Below, one piece after another: positions 37,205 to 46,216 of a stretch of 64,000 bases of DNA (positions are counted from its first letter, which is position 1; every line of letters begins with the position of its first letter). Position numbers and translations under genes: made by a program. The notes beneath the pieces were generated by a model, which saw nothing but the letters and a program-made list of their open reading frames with translations, was not told where the DNA came from and did not search any database. Source of the DNA: Streptomonospora salina (GTDB lineage: Bacteria; Actinomycetota; Actinomycetes; Streptosporangiales; Streptosporangiaceae); contig NZ_JACHLY010000001.1 in assembly GCF_014204715.1 (NCBI RefSeq), positions 4,300,501 to 4,364,500 on the forward strand. Reading direction: 5' to 3'.

Positions 37205-38137
37205 TCACAGGTAGGCGTCGTAGAAGCTGGCCGTCCACGCGGCCTCGGGGTGATAGGCCGGAGCCAGGAACCGCACCGGGTTGCGCCCCGGTTGCAGCGG
37301 CCACCACGACCCGTTCGCCAGGGCGGCGATGGGTGCGCCGTTGATGTCGGCGGTGCGCGCGGCATGGTCGATGCGCAACCGCTGGCCGTGGCCGAGCCCG
37401 GTGGAGAAGCTGAGGAAGTCGCCGGTGGCCTCGTTGACGATGCGCCACCCCTCGCTGAGCGGCCCGTTAAGCACCGAGACCGGGTACGTCGGGGCGGTGC
37501 CGGAGTTGGTCAGCGTCATGCGCCCGGTGCCGCGCCCGGAGTCGGTGAAGGTCAGTGGGAACTCCAGCGGGAAGGTGGTGCCGAGCTCGCCCGGTGCTTG
37601 GGCGTCGGTGGCCTTCCGGCGCAGGTTCAACCCGTACTTGAGCGGGTCGGGCAGGATCAGCGGCACAGCGAAGGTGAAGTGCGTCGGCCCCAACGGGGCG
37701 GTCTCGATCGCCCCGGCCGTGCGCGCGCTGATCCGTTTGGGCGTGGACTCCTCCACGACGATGGGCAGCTCGCGCGCGTAGCCGTCGAAGGCTCGGTAGA
37801 GGCGGTTGCGCGCGTCCTCGGCGGTGTCGAAGGAGCCGGTGAGCGCATAGCCGTGGACGGTGATCTCGCGGGGCGACTTGGGAAACCGCGCGGCGGCCAC
37901 CGACCGGTCCGAGAGCCCGAGCGGGGTGACGACGGCTTCGGTCGGCGGGGTCGCGTGCCAGCCGTCGATGTCGGAGAGCAGCCACGCGACCCCGGACTCA
38001 TCAGCAGCGGGGTCGGTGGACAGCACGAGCGCGGCCTCGTCCTCGCCGACGCGCAGGGAGATGATCAGCGGCTGCGGTGTGGGTTCGGCCATCGGCAGCA
38101 CCGACAGTGCACGAGCCGTATGGGGGGAGAAGTGCAT
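37205..38137 (-). CDS. Distal tail protein (Dit-like)
   Basis: A 310-residue siphovirus distal tail protein. Its N-terminal part contains PREITVHGYALTGSFDTAED and the C-terminal part has the galectin-like beta sequence NGSWWPLQPGRNPVRFLAPA, typical of the family. It directly follows the tape-measure gene with an ATGA overlap, as Dit does. Confidence 0.82.
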   Translation of the reverse strand: MHFSPHTARALSVLPMAEPTPQPLIISLRVGEDEAALVLSTDPAADESGVAWLLSDIDGWHATPPTEAVVTPLGLSDRSVAAARFPKSPREITVHGYALTGSFDTAEDARNRLYRAFDGYARELPIVVEESTPKRISARTAGAIETAPLGPTHFTFAVPLILPDPLKYGLNLRRKATDAQAPGELGTTFPLEFPLTFTDSGRGTGRMTLTNSGTAPTYPVSVLNGPLSEGWRIVNEATGDFLSFSTGLGHGQRLRIDHAARTADINGAPIAALANGSWWPLQPGRNPVRFLAPAYHPEAAWTASFYDAYL

Positions 38138-41100
38138 CAGCGGGCTCCCACGGGTGCGGCGGGCGGAACGATCGCCGCGTTGCGCAGCAGCGTCGTGCGG
38201 CGCTGGATCGCGGCGGCGATGGCGTGCGGATCGGCGTCGGTGCGCGCGTGCACGGTGATCGGCTGAGCCGGGGCCGACTGCGTCTGAGCGGCGCGTTCGG
38301 GCAGGTTGCCCGCATTGGCGATGCGGCGGCCCAGTTCGTCCAGTCCTCGGCCGAGCGGAATGACCGCTTCGGGGCCGGCCTCACCGACGAGCGCGTGAAG
38401 CGGCCGGGTGACGATGCCACCGTCGCCGAGCGCGGTGTTGTAGGACGGGCGTCCCCACTTCTGCATGGAGCGGGAGTTGGAGCGTTCGCGCACATGCGCC
38501 CCGGTGTAAGGGGCCTCGATGATTCGGTCCCCGCCCTTCTCGGTCGCCATTAGGACGTGACCGGGATGCGGGAATCCGAGGTCGCCGGGGCGCGGCGAGC
38601 CGACCCGCTTGGTCCAGCCCATCTGCGCCTGCGAGACGCGCGGCACGCCCGAGAGCCCGGCGTTGACGAGTGCGTACTGCATCAGTGACGAGCAGTCGAA
38701 GCCCTTGATGCCGCTTCCTTGGGCGAATCCGAAGCTCGGACCGGCCGGGCCTCCACCGCCCCAGGAGTAGGGGACGCCGATCTGGGAGCGGGCGAGCTTG
38801 ATCGCCTTGCGCGCGATCGGTCCGCCGCCGAGGCGCCCGTCCGCATTGCCGAACCAGTCCAGGAGCTTGTCCACGAGATTGGCGGGGATGGTGGCGATCA
38901 TCCGTCCCCACTCGGTGTCCCCGAGGACGCGCTTCGCGCCTTCGACCATGGGGTCCAGAACCGTCTTGGCGGAGGCGCGGATGCCATCGGTCCACAGATC
39001 CTTCGCCTGTCCGAGGAATCCGCTGACACTGCTGGAGATGGAGCCGACGACACCGCCGTCCGCGAAGGCCGGGAGCCGGCCGCGACGCGCCATCAGGTTG
39101 ATGTCGCTGATGGCGTCGGCGCCGAGCCATCGGGTCGCCTCGGGCCGCAGCACCGCCTCACCGGGCGAGAGCATCGCCATCACAGAGTCGTGGCCGGGGT
39201 TGTAGCCGGGGATGATGCCGCCCGTGGCGAACTTCGGCGCGGCCGGAAGCTTGTCGAGGCCCACCTTGCCCGCGACGGAGTCCCACATCTTCTTGATGCC
39301 GTCGGTGTAGACGACGTCCACGACCCACTTCACCGGCTGCTTCGTGGCGGACTTGATGCCCTTCCAGTGGCGCTTCAGCGCCGCGACGCCGGACTTGAAG
39401 GAGTCGGCCACCCGCGAGACGCCCGCCTTCAGGGCGGAGAAGGCGGGCGAGACCCAGTTGTCCCAGACGTCGGAGACCACCGAGCCGACACCGCGCATCG
39501 CCGGGCCGATGACCTTGCGCCACAACCAGGTGAAGACCGGTGCGACGACGTTCTTCAAGTAGCGGACGTAGAGCCCGAAGATCGGGCGACCCACGTTCTT
39601 CCACAGCCAGGTGATGACGGCGCCGATCGCGCGGAGCGCCGGTTGGACGATCTTGGCGTTGAGCCAACTGAAGACCGGCCCGACCTGGGTACGCACGAAA
39701 CGCCCGATCCAGGCGAAGAAGGGCGACAGCACGGTGTCCCACAGCCACAGCCCGACGGCGGCGATCGCGCGGAACGCGGCCTGGACGAGGTTGCGGAACC
39801 AGGTGAAGCGTTTGTAGGCGAGCACGACCGCTGCGATCACGGCGCCGATCGCCACGACGATCAGTCCCAGCGGGTTCGCCGACATCGCCGCGTTCAGCGC
39901 CCACTGCGCAACCGCCCACACTCGGCTCGCGATCGCGGCGGTGCGCTGGGCGATGGCGGTCGCGACGGTGGCGACGCGGGTGCGCACTGCTGCCGCAGCG
40001 GCGGCGGTCTGTGCGGCCGCGAGTCGCGTCCATGCGGCCGTCGTGGACAGGGCGGCGGTTCCGGCTCGGCGCACTGCTCCGGCCGCCGCGACCGCTCCGG
40101 AGCGCAGGCGGGCGAGTCCGGTTTGCGCGGCGCTGCTCAGTGTGGAAGCGCCGGTGCGCGTCGCCGCCGAGGCGCGTTGCCATCCGGAGGTCAGCGCGCC
40201 ACCGAGTGAGGACGCGGCGCGTCGCGTGAGGCTGGTTGTGGCGGCGAGCCCGGACCGGGCGGCGCGGCTGACGGCCGCAGCGCCGGAGCGGGTAGCCGAC
40301 GCCGCACCGTTCCACCCGGAGCGCAGGATTCCGCCGAGCGTCCCCGCCCGACCGCTGAATGCCGACTGGGCGACGGCGGCGCTGCGGAAGCCTTGCCCCA
40401 TCCGCGCCAAAGCGCCGACTGTGCCGGAGGCTCCCTTGGCCACCAGTCCGATGCTTTTGGACGCCAGCGTTGCGGCCGGAGCCAGCGACCGCACGCGCCC
40501 CAGCAGCGGCCCTAGCACGACCATCCACGCCAGCGAGGAGGTGACGACGCTTTGCACCGGAGCGGGCAGCGCGGAGAACCCGGTCGCCACGGTCCCGACG
40601 ACCCCGGCGATATCGGGAAGGATGGCCAGTAGATCGCTGGAGATCTGCGTGAGCAGCCCGAAGACACGGCCGATCTGCTCTTGGCCTTGGGCCGACTGCG
40701 CCCACGTGGCCCACTGTCCGGTCAGCGACTCGATCGTGTCGAGAAGCGTCTGCCCATCGGAGGATGCGGCGCCGAAGATTCCGCCGAGTAGACGGCCGAG
40801 ATTGGCACCGATGCTGCCCAGTTGCCCCAGTAGCGACAGTGAGCCGTTGAGGGCGGCGCTCATCTGTGCGGCGCCTTGTTCGCTGGAGAGGAACGCGGCG
40901 GCCGAAGTGAGCGCACCGCCTGTCCATTCGCCCAGCCGCTCCACCAGCGGCAGCCCGAGCTTGACGAGTTCGGCGACCGTGGTCGTCAGCGGGGTGACCG
41001 CGCCCTCGAAGCTGGTCGCGGCATCGGCGGTGCCGGAGAAGATGTCGGCCGTCTGCTGGCGGAACAGCGGCGTGCTCGCCGCTTCGCCCGCTTCCACCGC

Positions 41101-41706
41101 GAGGTCGTTGATGCTGTCGGCGACCTCGGTCATGCCGCGTTGCAGGGTCGGCATGCCGTTGTCGGCCAGGGCTGAGACCTGCTCGTCCAGTCCGGCGAAG
41201 AGCCCGTCTTGGACCGCTTTCTGGACCGGCGCAAACTGCTCGGCCACGCCTTGCCAGCTCCGCACGAACGTGCGCGCATTCGGACTGAGTTCTTCGAGCG
41301 CGGTGTTCAGCGCTGCGGCGTCGCCCTCGGCGACGGCCGTCATCGCATCGCCCATCCCGCGCAGACCGACCGCCACGGTGCTGATGGCAGCCCCGGCGAT
41401 ACCGGCAGCGGCCGGAAGCGCCAGCAGCGCGCCCGAGGCCGGGGCGAGCGCACCGGCGACGGCCGCGCCGCTCGCACCCAGCGAGCTGACCAGGATGCGG
41501 TCGGCCGAGCGCGCGATGCCGCGCAGACTGGCGGTGATCGCCCGATCGGCGCCCCGCCCGAACCGGCTGCCGAACCGCGCCCCCGACTTCTCGGCGGTCT
41601 CCTCCGCCCCGGAGAGGGCGGGGGCGAGCTTGCGCACCACCTCGCGGCCGAACCCGCTCAGGTCCGGCCGGACGGTGAGGAACGCGGCGCCGATGCCCTC
41701 AGCCAC
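38137..41706 (-). CDS. Tape measure protein with C-terminal NlpC/P60 lytic domain
   Basis: An 1189-residue protein. The first 900 residues are Ala/Ser-rich helices with hydrophobic membrane-like stretches, the hallmark of tape-measure proteins that set tail length. Residues about 975-1090 hold an NlpC/P60 domain with catalytic Cys1005 in GFDCSSLM and His1050 in HPGHVLM, which can cut cell-wall peptides during DNA entry. It starts at GTG 41706 and overlaps the frameshifted tail chaperone. Confidence 0.9.
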   Translation of the reverse strand: MAEGIGAAFLTVRPDLSGFGREVVRKLAPALSGAEETAEKSGARFGSRFGRGADRAITASLRGIARSADRILVSSLGASGAAVAGALAPASGALLALPAAAGIAGAAISTVAVGLRGMGDAMTAVAEGDAAALNTALEELSPNARTFVRSWQGVAEQFAPVQKAVQDGLFAGLDEQVSALADNGMPTLQRGMTEVADSINDLAVEAGEAASTPLFRQQTADIFSGTADAATSFEGAVTPLTTTVAELVKLGLPLVERLGEWTGGALTSAAAFLSSEQGAAQMSAALNGSLSLLGQLGSIGANLGRLLGGIFGAASSDGQTLLDTIESLTGQWATWAQSAQGQEQIGRVFGLLTQISSDLLAILPDIAGVVGTVATGFSALPAPVQSVVTSSLAWMVVLGPLLGRVRSLAPAATLASKSIGLVAKGASGTVGALARMGQGFRSAAVAQSAFSGRAGTLGGILRSGWNGAASATRSGAAAVSRAARSGLAATTSLTRRAASSLGGALTSGWQRASAATRTGASTLSSAAQTGLARLRSGAVAAAGAVRRAGTAALSTTAAWTRLAAAQTAAAAAAVRTRVATVATAIAQRTAAIASRVWAVAQWALNAAMSANPLGLIVVAIGAVIAAVVLAYKRFTWFRNLVQAAFRAIAAVGLWLWDTVLSPFFAWIGRFVRTQVGPVFSWLNAKIVQPALRAIGAVITWLWKNVGRPIFGLYVRYLKNVVAPVFTWLWRKVIGPAMRGVGSVVSDVWDNWVSPAFSALKAGVSRVADSFKSGVAALKRHWKGIKSATKQPVKWVVDVVYTDGIKKMWDSVAGKVGLDKLPAAPKFATGGIIPGYNPGHDSVMAMLSPGEAVLRPEATRWLGADAISDINLMARRGRLPAFADGGVVGSISSSVSGFLGQAKDLWTDGIRASAKTVLDPMVEGAKRVLGDTEWGRMIATIPANLVDKLLDWFGNADGRLGGGPIARKAIKLARSQIGVPYSWGGGGPAGPSFGFAQGSGIKGFDCSSLMQYALVNAGLSGVPRVSQAQMGWTKRVGSPRPGDLGFPHPGHVLMATEKGGDRIIEAPYTGAHVRERSNSRSMQKWGRPSYNTALGDGGIVTRPLHALVGEAGPEAVIPLGRGLDELGRRIANAGNLPERAAQTQSAPAQPITVHARTDADPHAIAAAIQRRTTLLRNAAIVPPAAPVGAR

Positions 41707-42354
41707 CGTCGCCTCCCCACGCGGCGGCGATCACCCGGCGGACCTCGTCGGGGTCGTTGGCGCGGCGACGCGGGTGGGAGTCGCGCGGCCGGGGCACCGT
41801 GAGCTGATCGGGCAGGGCCGATCGGCGGACGCCGTTGGCCTCCAGGTGCGACCGGTACAGCGCGTGCAGAACCTCGGCGATGATGGCCAGCAGTTCAATG
41901 GAGACCGGCCACGCACCGTCAGAGGTGTTGGTGTTGGCGTCGGGCGGGAGCCCGCGGATCAGGGCAGCGGCCTCGTCGATGTCGGCACAGTCGCTCAGCT
42001 TCGCGTGGTAGAAGCGCCGGAAGTCCGCTTCGACCGAGCGCTGGACTTCCGGGTCGTCGAGGACGCCCGCGACGAGGCTGAGGTTTTTCCCGCCTCACCG
42101 CCGTAGACCGCTTCCACGGCATCGCGGAGCCAGTCGATGGAGATGTCGACGCCGGCGAGCTCCAGCAGCTCTTCCCAGCGATCACCGAACAGGCACTTCA
42201 GCGCCTTGATGATCTCCTCTTGCTGGAGGTAGGCCGGAAACGCCAGGGGCAGCTTCGCGGGCATGGCGAACTCGACACCTTTGACGGTGATGCCGGTTTC
42301 GGCGTCGGTGGAGGCGAGGTTCTTGGCGATCGCGTCGCCGTCGATCCAGGGCAT
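41699..42354 (-). CDS. Tail assembly chaperone GT fusion made by -1 frameshifting
   Basis: Reading 42354 to the slippery site at 42091-42085, then -1, gives a 218-residue protein. The part after the slip (KNLSLVAGVLDDPEVQRSVE, ADFRRFYHAKLSDC) ends in DPDEVRRVIAAAWGGDGG at 41699, overlapping the tape-measure start by eight bases. In siphoviruses this fusion guides tape-measure folding and tail assembly. Confidence 0.85.
41995..42354 (-). CDS. Tail assembly chaperone G
   Basis: The 119-residue zero-frame product begins MPWIDGDAIAKNLASTDAET, with helices EEIIKALKCLFGDRWEELLE. It ends in a Ser/Arg-rich tail read in the zero frame past the slippery site. It lies between the tail-tube and tape-measure genes, the invariant place for gpG. 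Confidence 0.85.
   Translation of the reverse strand: MPWIDGDAIAKNLASTDAETGITVKGVEFAMPAKLPLAFPAYLQQEEIIKALKCLFGDRWEELLELAGVDISIDWLRDAVEAVYGGEAGKTSASSRASSTTRKSSARSKRTSGASTTRS
42085..42091 (-). promoter_or_regulatory. -1 ribosomal frameshift heptamer GGGAAAA
   Basis: The minus-strand heptamer G-GGA-AAA, followed by another A, is in the correct phase (codons GGA AAA) for simultaneous slippage. It is the same type as lambda G/GT slippery sites. Confidence 0.88.
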
Positions 42355-42428
42355 GACAGTGCCTTCCTGACAGGTGCGTCAGGGGCGCGGCCGGACGGTG
42401 CCGCACCCCTGGAGGTTCGGGGTGCGGC

Positions 42429-43037
42429 TCAGGCGGCCTTGCTGCGCTTTCCGGAAGACTCGGTAGCGGCCAGAGTGGCGGGTTCGCCGGGCGGGGCGAA
42501 GCGGGCGTCAGCGGAGTCGAACTGCCACGGAGGCATGCCGACCTGTCCCAGGACGGCGACGGTCACGCCCAGCAGAGCGGCCTCGTCCTTCTTGATGGTC
42601 AGGTCCTCGTTCTCGCTGAGCGTGGAGCGCGGGAACCAGAGCTGACCGGTGAAATCGCCGTCCAACCAGCGCATGAGCACCGCGTACTCGGCCTCGTGGC
42701 CGGGCTCGGGCGGGGTGTAGGTGAACCCGGCCGTGGCGTCGCCCGACCAGGTGCCGCCGCCGAAAGCGAACCGCACTGAGTCGCGGCTCCAGGTCGCCAG
42801 GGCAAAGGCCATGGTGTTCTCGACCTCGGTGGTCAGGCGCCGCGCCGGATAGAAGGACTGCCAGACCGGGATGTTGGTGGTGTCTCGGCTGTTGCCGAAG
42901 GTCACCCCGTCCTCGGAGACCAAGCCGAGCTTGGTCAGGTCGGCGGGGACTTCGGCGGTGACTTGGGGCTTGGCGGTACCGACGGGACCGAACCAGATGT
43001 CTCCGTTGGCGCCGACGATCGGCTGATCGCTGGCCAT
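42429..43037 (-). CDS. Major tail tube protein
   Basis: A 202-residue protein that starts MASDQPIVGANGDIWFGPVG and contains a beta-rich region (TTNIPVWQSFYPARRLTTEV) and the C-terminal LTIKKDEAALLGVTVAVLG. It lies between tail terminator and chaperones, the normal place of the tube protein. Copy number would be high. Confidence 0.82.
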   Translation of the reverse strand: MASDQPIVGANGDIWFGPVGTAKPQVTAEVPADLTKLGLVSEDGVTFGNSRDTTNIPVWQSFYPARRLTTEVENTMAFALATWSRDSVRFAFGGGTWSGDATAGFTYTPPEPGHEAEYAVLMRWLDGDFTGQLWFPRSTLSENEDLTIKKDEAALLGVTVAVLGQVGMPPWQFDSADARFAPPGEPATLAATESSGKRSKAA

Positions 43038-43081
43038 GACGGTGGCTCCCTAGAAGAACGGGTGCCGCCGAGCGGTCGCCG

Positions 43082-43486
43082 TCAGGGGTGGGCGGTGACG
43101 GTCGCCTGGATGCGCGCCCGATGCAGAACGGGCGTGAAGTCGGCGTCCAGCTCGGTGGCAAGAGACGTGACGGACGAAGCGGTCACGACGCCACCGGGAC
43201 GCCTGCCGGGAAGGCGCTCAACGAGCGCTTCGACGCAGCACCGGGCCACGTCGTACACCTGGAGCTGACGAGTCGCCCAGGCATCGATCTGGAAGTCGGC
43301 GCGGTCCAGCCACACCAGACCGGGAATGCGGGTGTCGAGGTCGCCGCCCCAGCGCACGACCCGGATCAGTGGGAAGGTCTTGTCCTTGGGCAAGACCGTG
43401 TAGACGCGATCGCCCACGAGCCCCGCCAATGCGGCGTCGGCGCGTAGCGCGTCGGTGAGCAGCCGCAGCGCGTCCAGCGTCGCCAT
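43082..43486 (-). CDS. Tail terminator-like protein
   Basis: A 134-residue protein; MATLDALRLLTDALRADAAL, then VYTVLPKDKTFPLIRVVRWG, matches tail terminator or minor tail U-type proteins. Position just after the gp10-like gene and before the tail tube supports this. Confidence 0.75.
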   Translation of the reverse strand: MATLDALRLLTDALRADAALAGLVGDRVYTVLPKDKTFPLIRVVRWGGDLDTRIPGLVWLDRADFQIDAWATRQLQVYDVARCCVEALVERLPGRRPGGVVTASSVTSLATELDADFTPVLHRARIQATVTAHP

Positions 43487-43488
43487 GG

Positions 43489-43809
43489 CTACTCGCCCTC
43501 CAGGCGCAGCCCCGCCGAACGGGCGGCGCGGCTGATGGGGCGCAGTGGAGGCGTATTGATGGAGCCGAACTCCCACAGATGCGCCAGCGACCACGACGAA
43601 CCGACGTGGACGCAGGCGGTGTCGCCCTCCACGCGCGGCCGGGTCTGGGTGATGCGCTTGGTGAACGGCTTGGTGCGCTGATCGCCGGGCGGGTTCTTCT
43701 TCGCCTCCAGGGCGACGCGCCGCGCGGCCAGCTCCAGTTCGGGGCCGATGAATTCCACGTCGCGGGCGAGCCGGCCGATGGCCGACTGGTCCATGCGGAT
43801 GCGCGCCAT
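43489..43809 (-). CDS. HK97 gp10-like head-tail protein
   Basis: A 106-residue protein. LARDVEFIGPELELAARRVA, with KNPPGDQRTKPFTKRI and WEFGSINTPPLRPISRAA, fits the HK97-gp10 family used at head-tail joining (tail-completion protein). It overlaps the previous gene by one base. Confidence 0.78.
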   Translation of the reverse strand: MARIRMDQSAIGRLARDVEFIGPELELAARRVALEAKKNPPGDQRTKPFTKRITQTRPRVEGDTACVHVGSSWSLAHLWEFGSINTPPLRPISRAARSAGLRLEGE

Positions 43810-44135
43810 CAGCTCGCCTCCTCGATCGCGGCCTCGATGTGGGTCGGCGCCCCGGTGACGGGGTCCAGCGGGGCGAACGGTGCGGCGGTGACGGTGAAGG
43901 CGCGACCGCCCCACTCGATGCGGTCGCCGCGCTCCAGGCGCAGCGATGCCGGGGCGATCAGGCGCCAGCGGTGTTCGCCGATGTTGGTTTCGGCGTCGGC
44001 GCGGGCTTCCTCGGCCGACAGGTACACATCCGCCTGGGCCTCGACCCACGAGAAGGTCTCGTTGCCGTAGGCGTCGCGGCCGTCGCTCGTTTGGTGGCGC
44101 ACCATCACCCGGTGCGGGGTCATCAGCGGCATCAC
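43809..44135 (-). CDS. Head closure/adaptor protein (SPP1 gp16-like)
   Basis: A 108-residue protein with MTPHRVMVRHQTSDGRDAYG, a beta region and LRLERGDRIEWGGRAFTVTA, matching phage head-tail joining proteins of the SPP1 gp16 type. GTG 44135 follows GGAGGT; ATG 44132 is the second option. It overlaps the connector gene. Confidence 0.78.
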   Translation of the reverse strand: MMPLMTPHRVMVRHQTSDGRDAYGNETFSWVEAQADVYLSAEEARADAETNIGEHRWRLIAPASLRLERGDRIEWGGRAFTVTAAPFAPLDPVTGAPTHIEAAIEEAS

Positions 44136-44554
44136 GGCGCCTCACCTCCGGCATCCAGCGCGGAGGCGGGCGGGTCGTCGCCCTGATAGGCGCGGCGCGA
44201 CGGAGTGCGCACCGAGTAGGCCGGAGCCTTGCCGTAGGCTGCGCGGATCGCGTCGATGTCGGCCGGTGCGAGCACCGGTCCCGCGTTGCCACCAGCGGCA
44301 GCCGGACCGGCCGTGAACGACACCGCACCCGCCGAGTAGGACTTGAGCCCGCTCGGGTTGTAGACGCAGCGCGCCACAGCAGCGGCGAGCGTCGCGTGCG
44401 CCCCCGGCCGGAGATCGGCGGCGTCGAGGGCGCGCACATGCGGACTCGCCTGCGCGATCGCGTCGCCGATCCACGCCTGTACCTGTGCTTCCTGAGCGGT
44501 GGTGAAGGTGCGGCCGGTGCGCGTGGCGATGTCGTTCGCGGTCAGCTCCGGCAT
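44132..44554 (-). CDS. Head-tail connector protein
   Basis: A 140-residue protein beginning MPELTANDIATRTGRTFTTA; helical front half (QVQAWIGDAIAQASPHVRAL) and a Gly/Ala-rich part, as in gp15/gp6-type connectors. It follows the major capsid gene by two bases. Confidence 0.75.
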   Translation of the reverse strand: MPELTANDIATRTGRTFTTAQEAQVQAWIGDAIAQASPHVRALDAADLRPGAHATLAAAVARCVYNPSGLKSYSAGAVSFTAGPAAAGGNAGPVLAPADIDAIRAAYGKAPAYSVRTPSRRAYQGDDPPASALDAGGEAP

Positions 44555-44556
44555 CG

Positions 44557-45480
44557 CTACGCGGCCTTCTTCGTGCGCGCGGTCGCGGCGGGCTCGGCAG
44601 GCAGCGCCAGCTTCATCCCGAGATGGAGCGGGTTGGCGGTATCGCCCGAGTGGTTGATCAGCGCCGAGCCGATCAGCGTGTCGAAGCTGAGCAGATTGGT
44701 CTTCTTGGTGATGTCGTAGCCGCGCGTCGCCCGGACGGCGAAGCCCTCGAACGCCTGGCTGGAGCCGTCCACCTCGCCCACGGGCAGCGCCGGAGCGCGC
44801 ACGGCCAGCGAACACGCCTCGGGGTGGAAGGCGAACGCGGTACTCGGTTCAGGCAAGGCGTTGCACTCGTAGATGTCGAAGCCCATCAGCCGACCGAGCG
44901 AGGCTTCGCGCAGCGTCTGTCCACCGTTGCCGGAGGCGTCGGCGCGACGCACGATGTCGGTGTCCAGCAGCAGCTTCGCGGCCTCGGGCGAGCACACCAG
45001 CGCGCGGCGGGTCAGCGGCGCCTTCAGCTTGTTGAGCCGCATGCGCGCGGCACTGATGGTGGACACCGGATCAGCGGTGTCCCAGGTCGGACCGGCCGGA
45101 AGCCCGTTCAGCGTGGCGGCGACGCGCTCTTCGACGCCGTCGGCGATAGCGGTCATCGCCGGCGTGATGACCTGAGTGGTCATGTCGCGCAGATCCAGCG
45201 TCAGTTCCTCGGCGGTCAGCGACACCGACACGTCGAGGAACTTGTCCAGGGTCAGCTTGACGCCGGACTCGCGGATGTCCTGGAGCTCCACGCCGTTGGC
45301 GCGGACGAACTCCTTAGCCACGAACGAGGGCGGGCGGCGGATGGTGATGGTGTCGCCGGAGCCGCCGCCGAACTCGCGTTCGGCGTCGCGGTAGACCAGC
45401 GAGCCCAGGATGGTTCGGTTGCGCAGCGCCGAGAGAGCGGCGCGCGCGACCACTTCGGGGTTGAGGAACTGGTGTGCCAT
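44557..45480 (-). CDS. Major capsid protein (P22 coat protein-like)
   Basis: A 307-residue protein starting MAHQFLNPEVVARAALSALR and containing LVYRDAEREFGGGSGDTITI, a pattern typical of the P22 gene 5-like capsid family in actinophages. The body holds long helices and the domain ending in GYDITKKTNLLSFDTLIGSA. I chose ATG 45480 with GAGGTG upstream. It follows the scaffold gene. Confidence 0.88.
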   Translation of the reverse strand: MAHQFLNPEVVARAALSALRNRTILGSLVYRDAEREFGGGSGDTITIRRPPSFVAKEFVRANGVELQDIRESGVKLTLDKFLDVSVSLTAEELTLDLRDMTTQVITPAMTAIADGVEERVAATLNGLPAGPTWDTADPVSTISAARMRLNKLKAPLTRRALVCSPEAAKLLLDTDIVRRADASGNGGQTLREASLGRLMGFDIYECNALPEPSTAFAFHPEACSLAVRAPALPVGEVDGSSQAFEGFAVRATRGYDITKKTNLLSFDTLIGSALINHSGDTANPLHLGMKLALPAEPAATARTKKAA

Positions 45481-45610
45481 GGGGTGCGGCACCTCTCGAC
45501 TTCAGGGTCAGCGGATGAATCCGCGCGCACCTGGCGTCGCGATGAAGTGCCGCACCTGGCGGCTCGAACGAGGATAGATCCGATCACCGGATGTCTCAAC
45601 TCCGGATGAC

Positions 45611-46201
45611 CTACTGCGAGCCGAACAGCTCCTTGTCCATGTCGGACACGGACAGGTTGCCGTAGTCGCTACCGGGAGCGCCGGTGACGCCGATCCCCGC
45701 ATCAGCCGGAGACGGAACCGGGGCGGCCTCGATGAGGTAAGGCTTCTTGTCGGCGACCGTACGCAGCACCGAGCGGATCGACTCGCGATCCACCGCGCCG
45801 TCCTCGCCGGCCTCGACGTCGGCCAGATCGACCAGGCGCACCGCGTCCTCGGGGTCGCGGAACTTCAGCTCGGCGGCCAGCGCGCGGGCTTCAGCCTGAA
45901 CCAGCAGACCCCGATACTTCTCCGCCGTCGCCTTTTCGGTCTCGGCCTTGGCAGCGGTCACGGCGCGCTCGTTCTCGGTCGCGTTGGCCTGCTCCAGCTC
46001 ATCGGCTTTGGCGGCCTTCGGCTCCAGCTCCCGCACCTGCGTGCGGTACCTCGCGTTCTCGCGGCGCAGCTTCTCCACGTAGTCGCGGGAGAACTCGCCG
46101 CCTTCGCTGGGCTCGGTGGACTCGCCGGTCGAGGCGCCGCTGTCGCTGGCGGGCGGAGTCGCGGGCTCGGCCGGGGGCGCGGCTGCGGTGGACTCAGACA
46201 T
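45611..46201 (-). CDS. Scaffolding protein
   Basis: A 196-residue protein with a Pro/Ala/Ser-rich start and a long coiled-coil helix (YVEKLRRENARYRTQVRELE, AKADELEQANATENERAVTA), then an acidic C-terminus. This is the layout of capsid scaffolding proteins. It precedes the coat-protein gene. Confidence 0.85.
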   Translation of the reverse strand: MSESTAAAPPAEPATPPASDSGASTGESTEPSEGGEFSRDYVEKLRRENARYRTQVRELEPKAAKADELEQANATENERAVTAAKAETEKATAEKYRGLLVQAEARALAAELKFRDPEDAVRLVDLADVEAGEDGAVDRESIRSVLRTVADKKPYLIEAAPVPSPADAGIGVTGAPGSDYGNLSVSDMDKELFGSQ

Positions 46202-46216
46202 CGGTGGTCTCCGTTT

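Noticed and set aside
39941-42106. 721-residue plus-strand frame opposite the tape measure
   Set aside because: Ala/Arg/Ser-rich shadow of the helical tape-measure gene.
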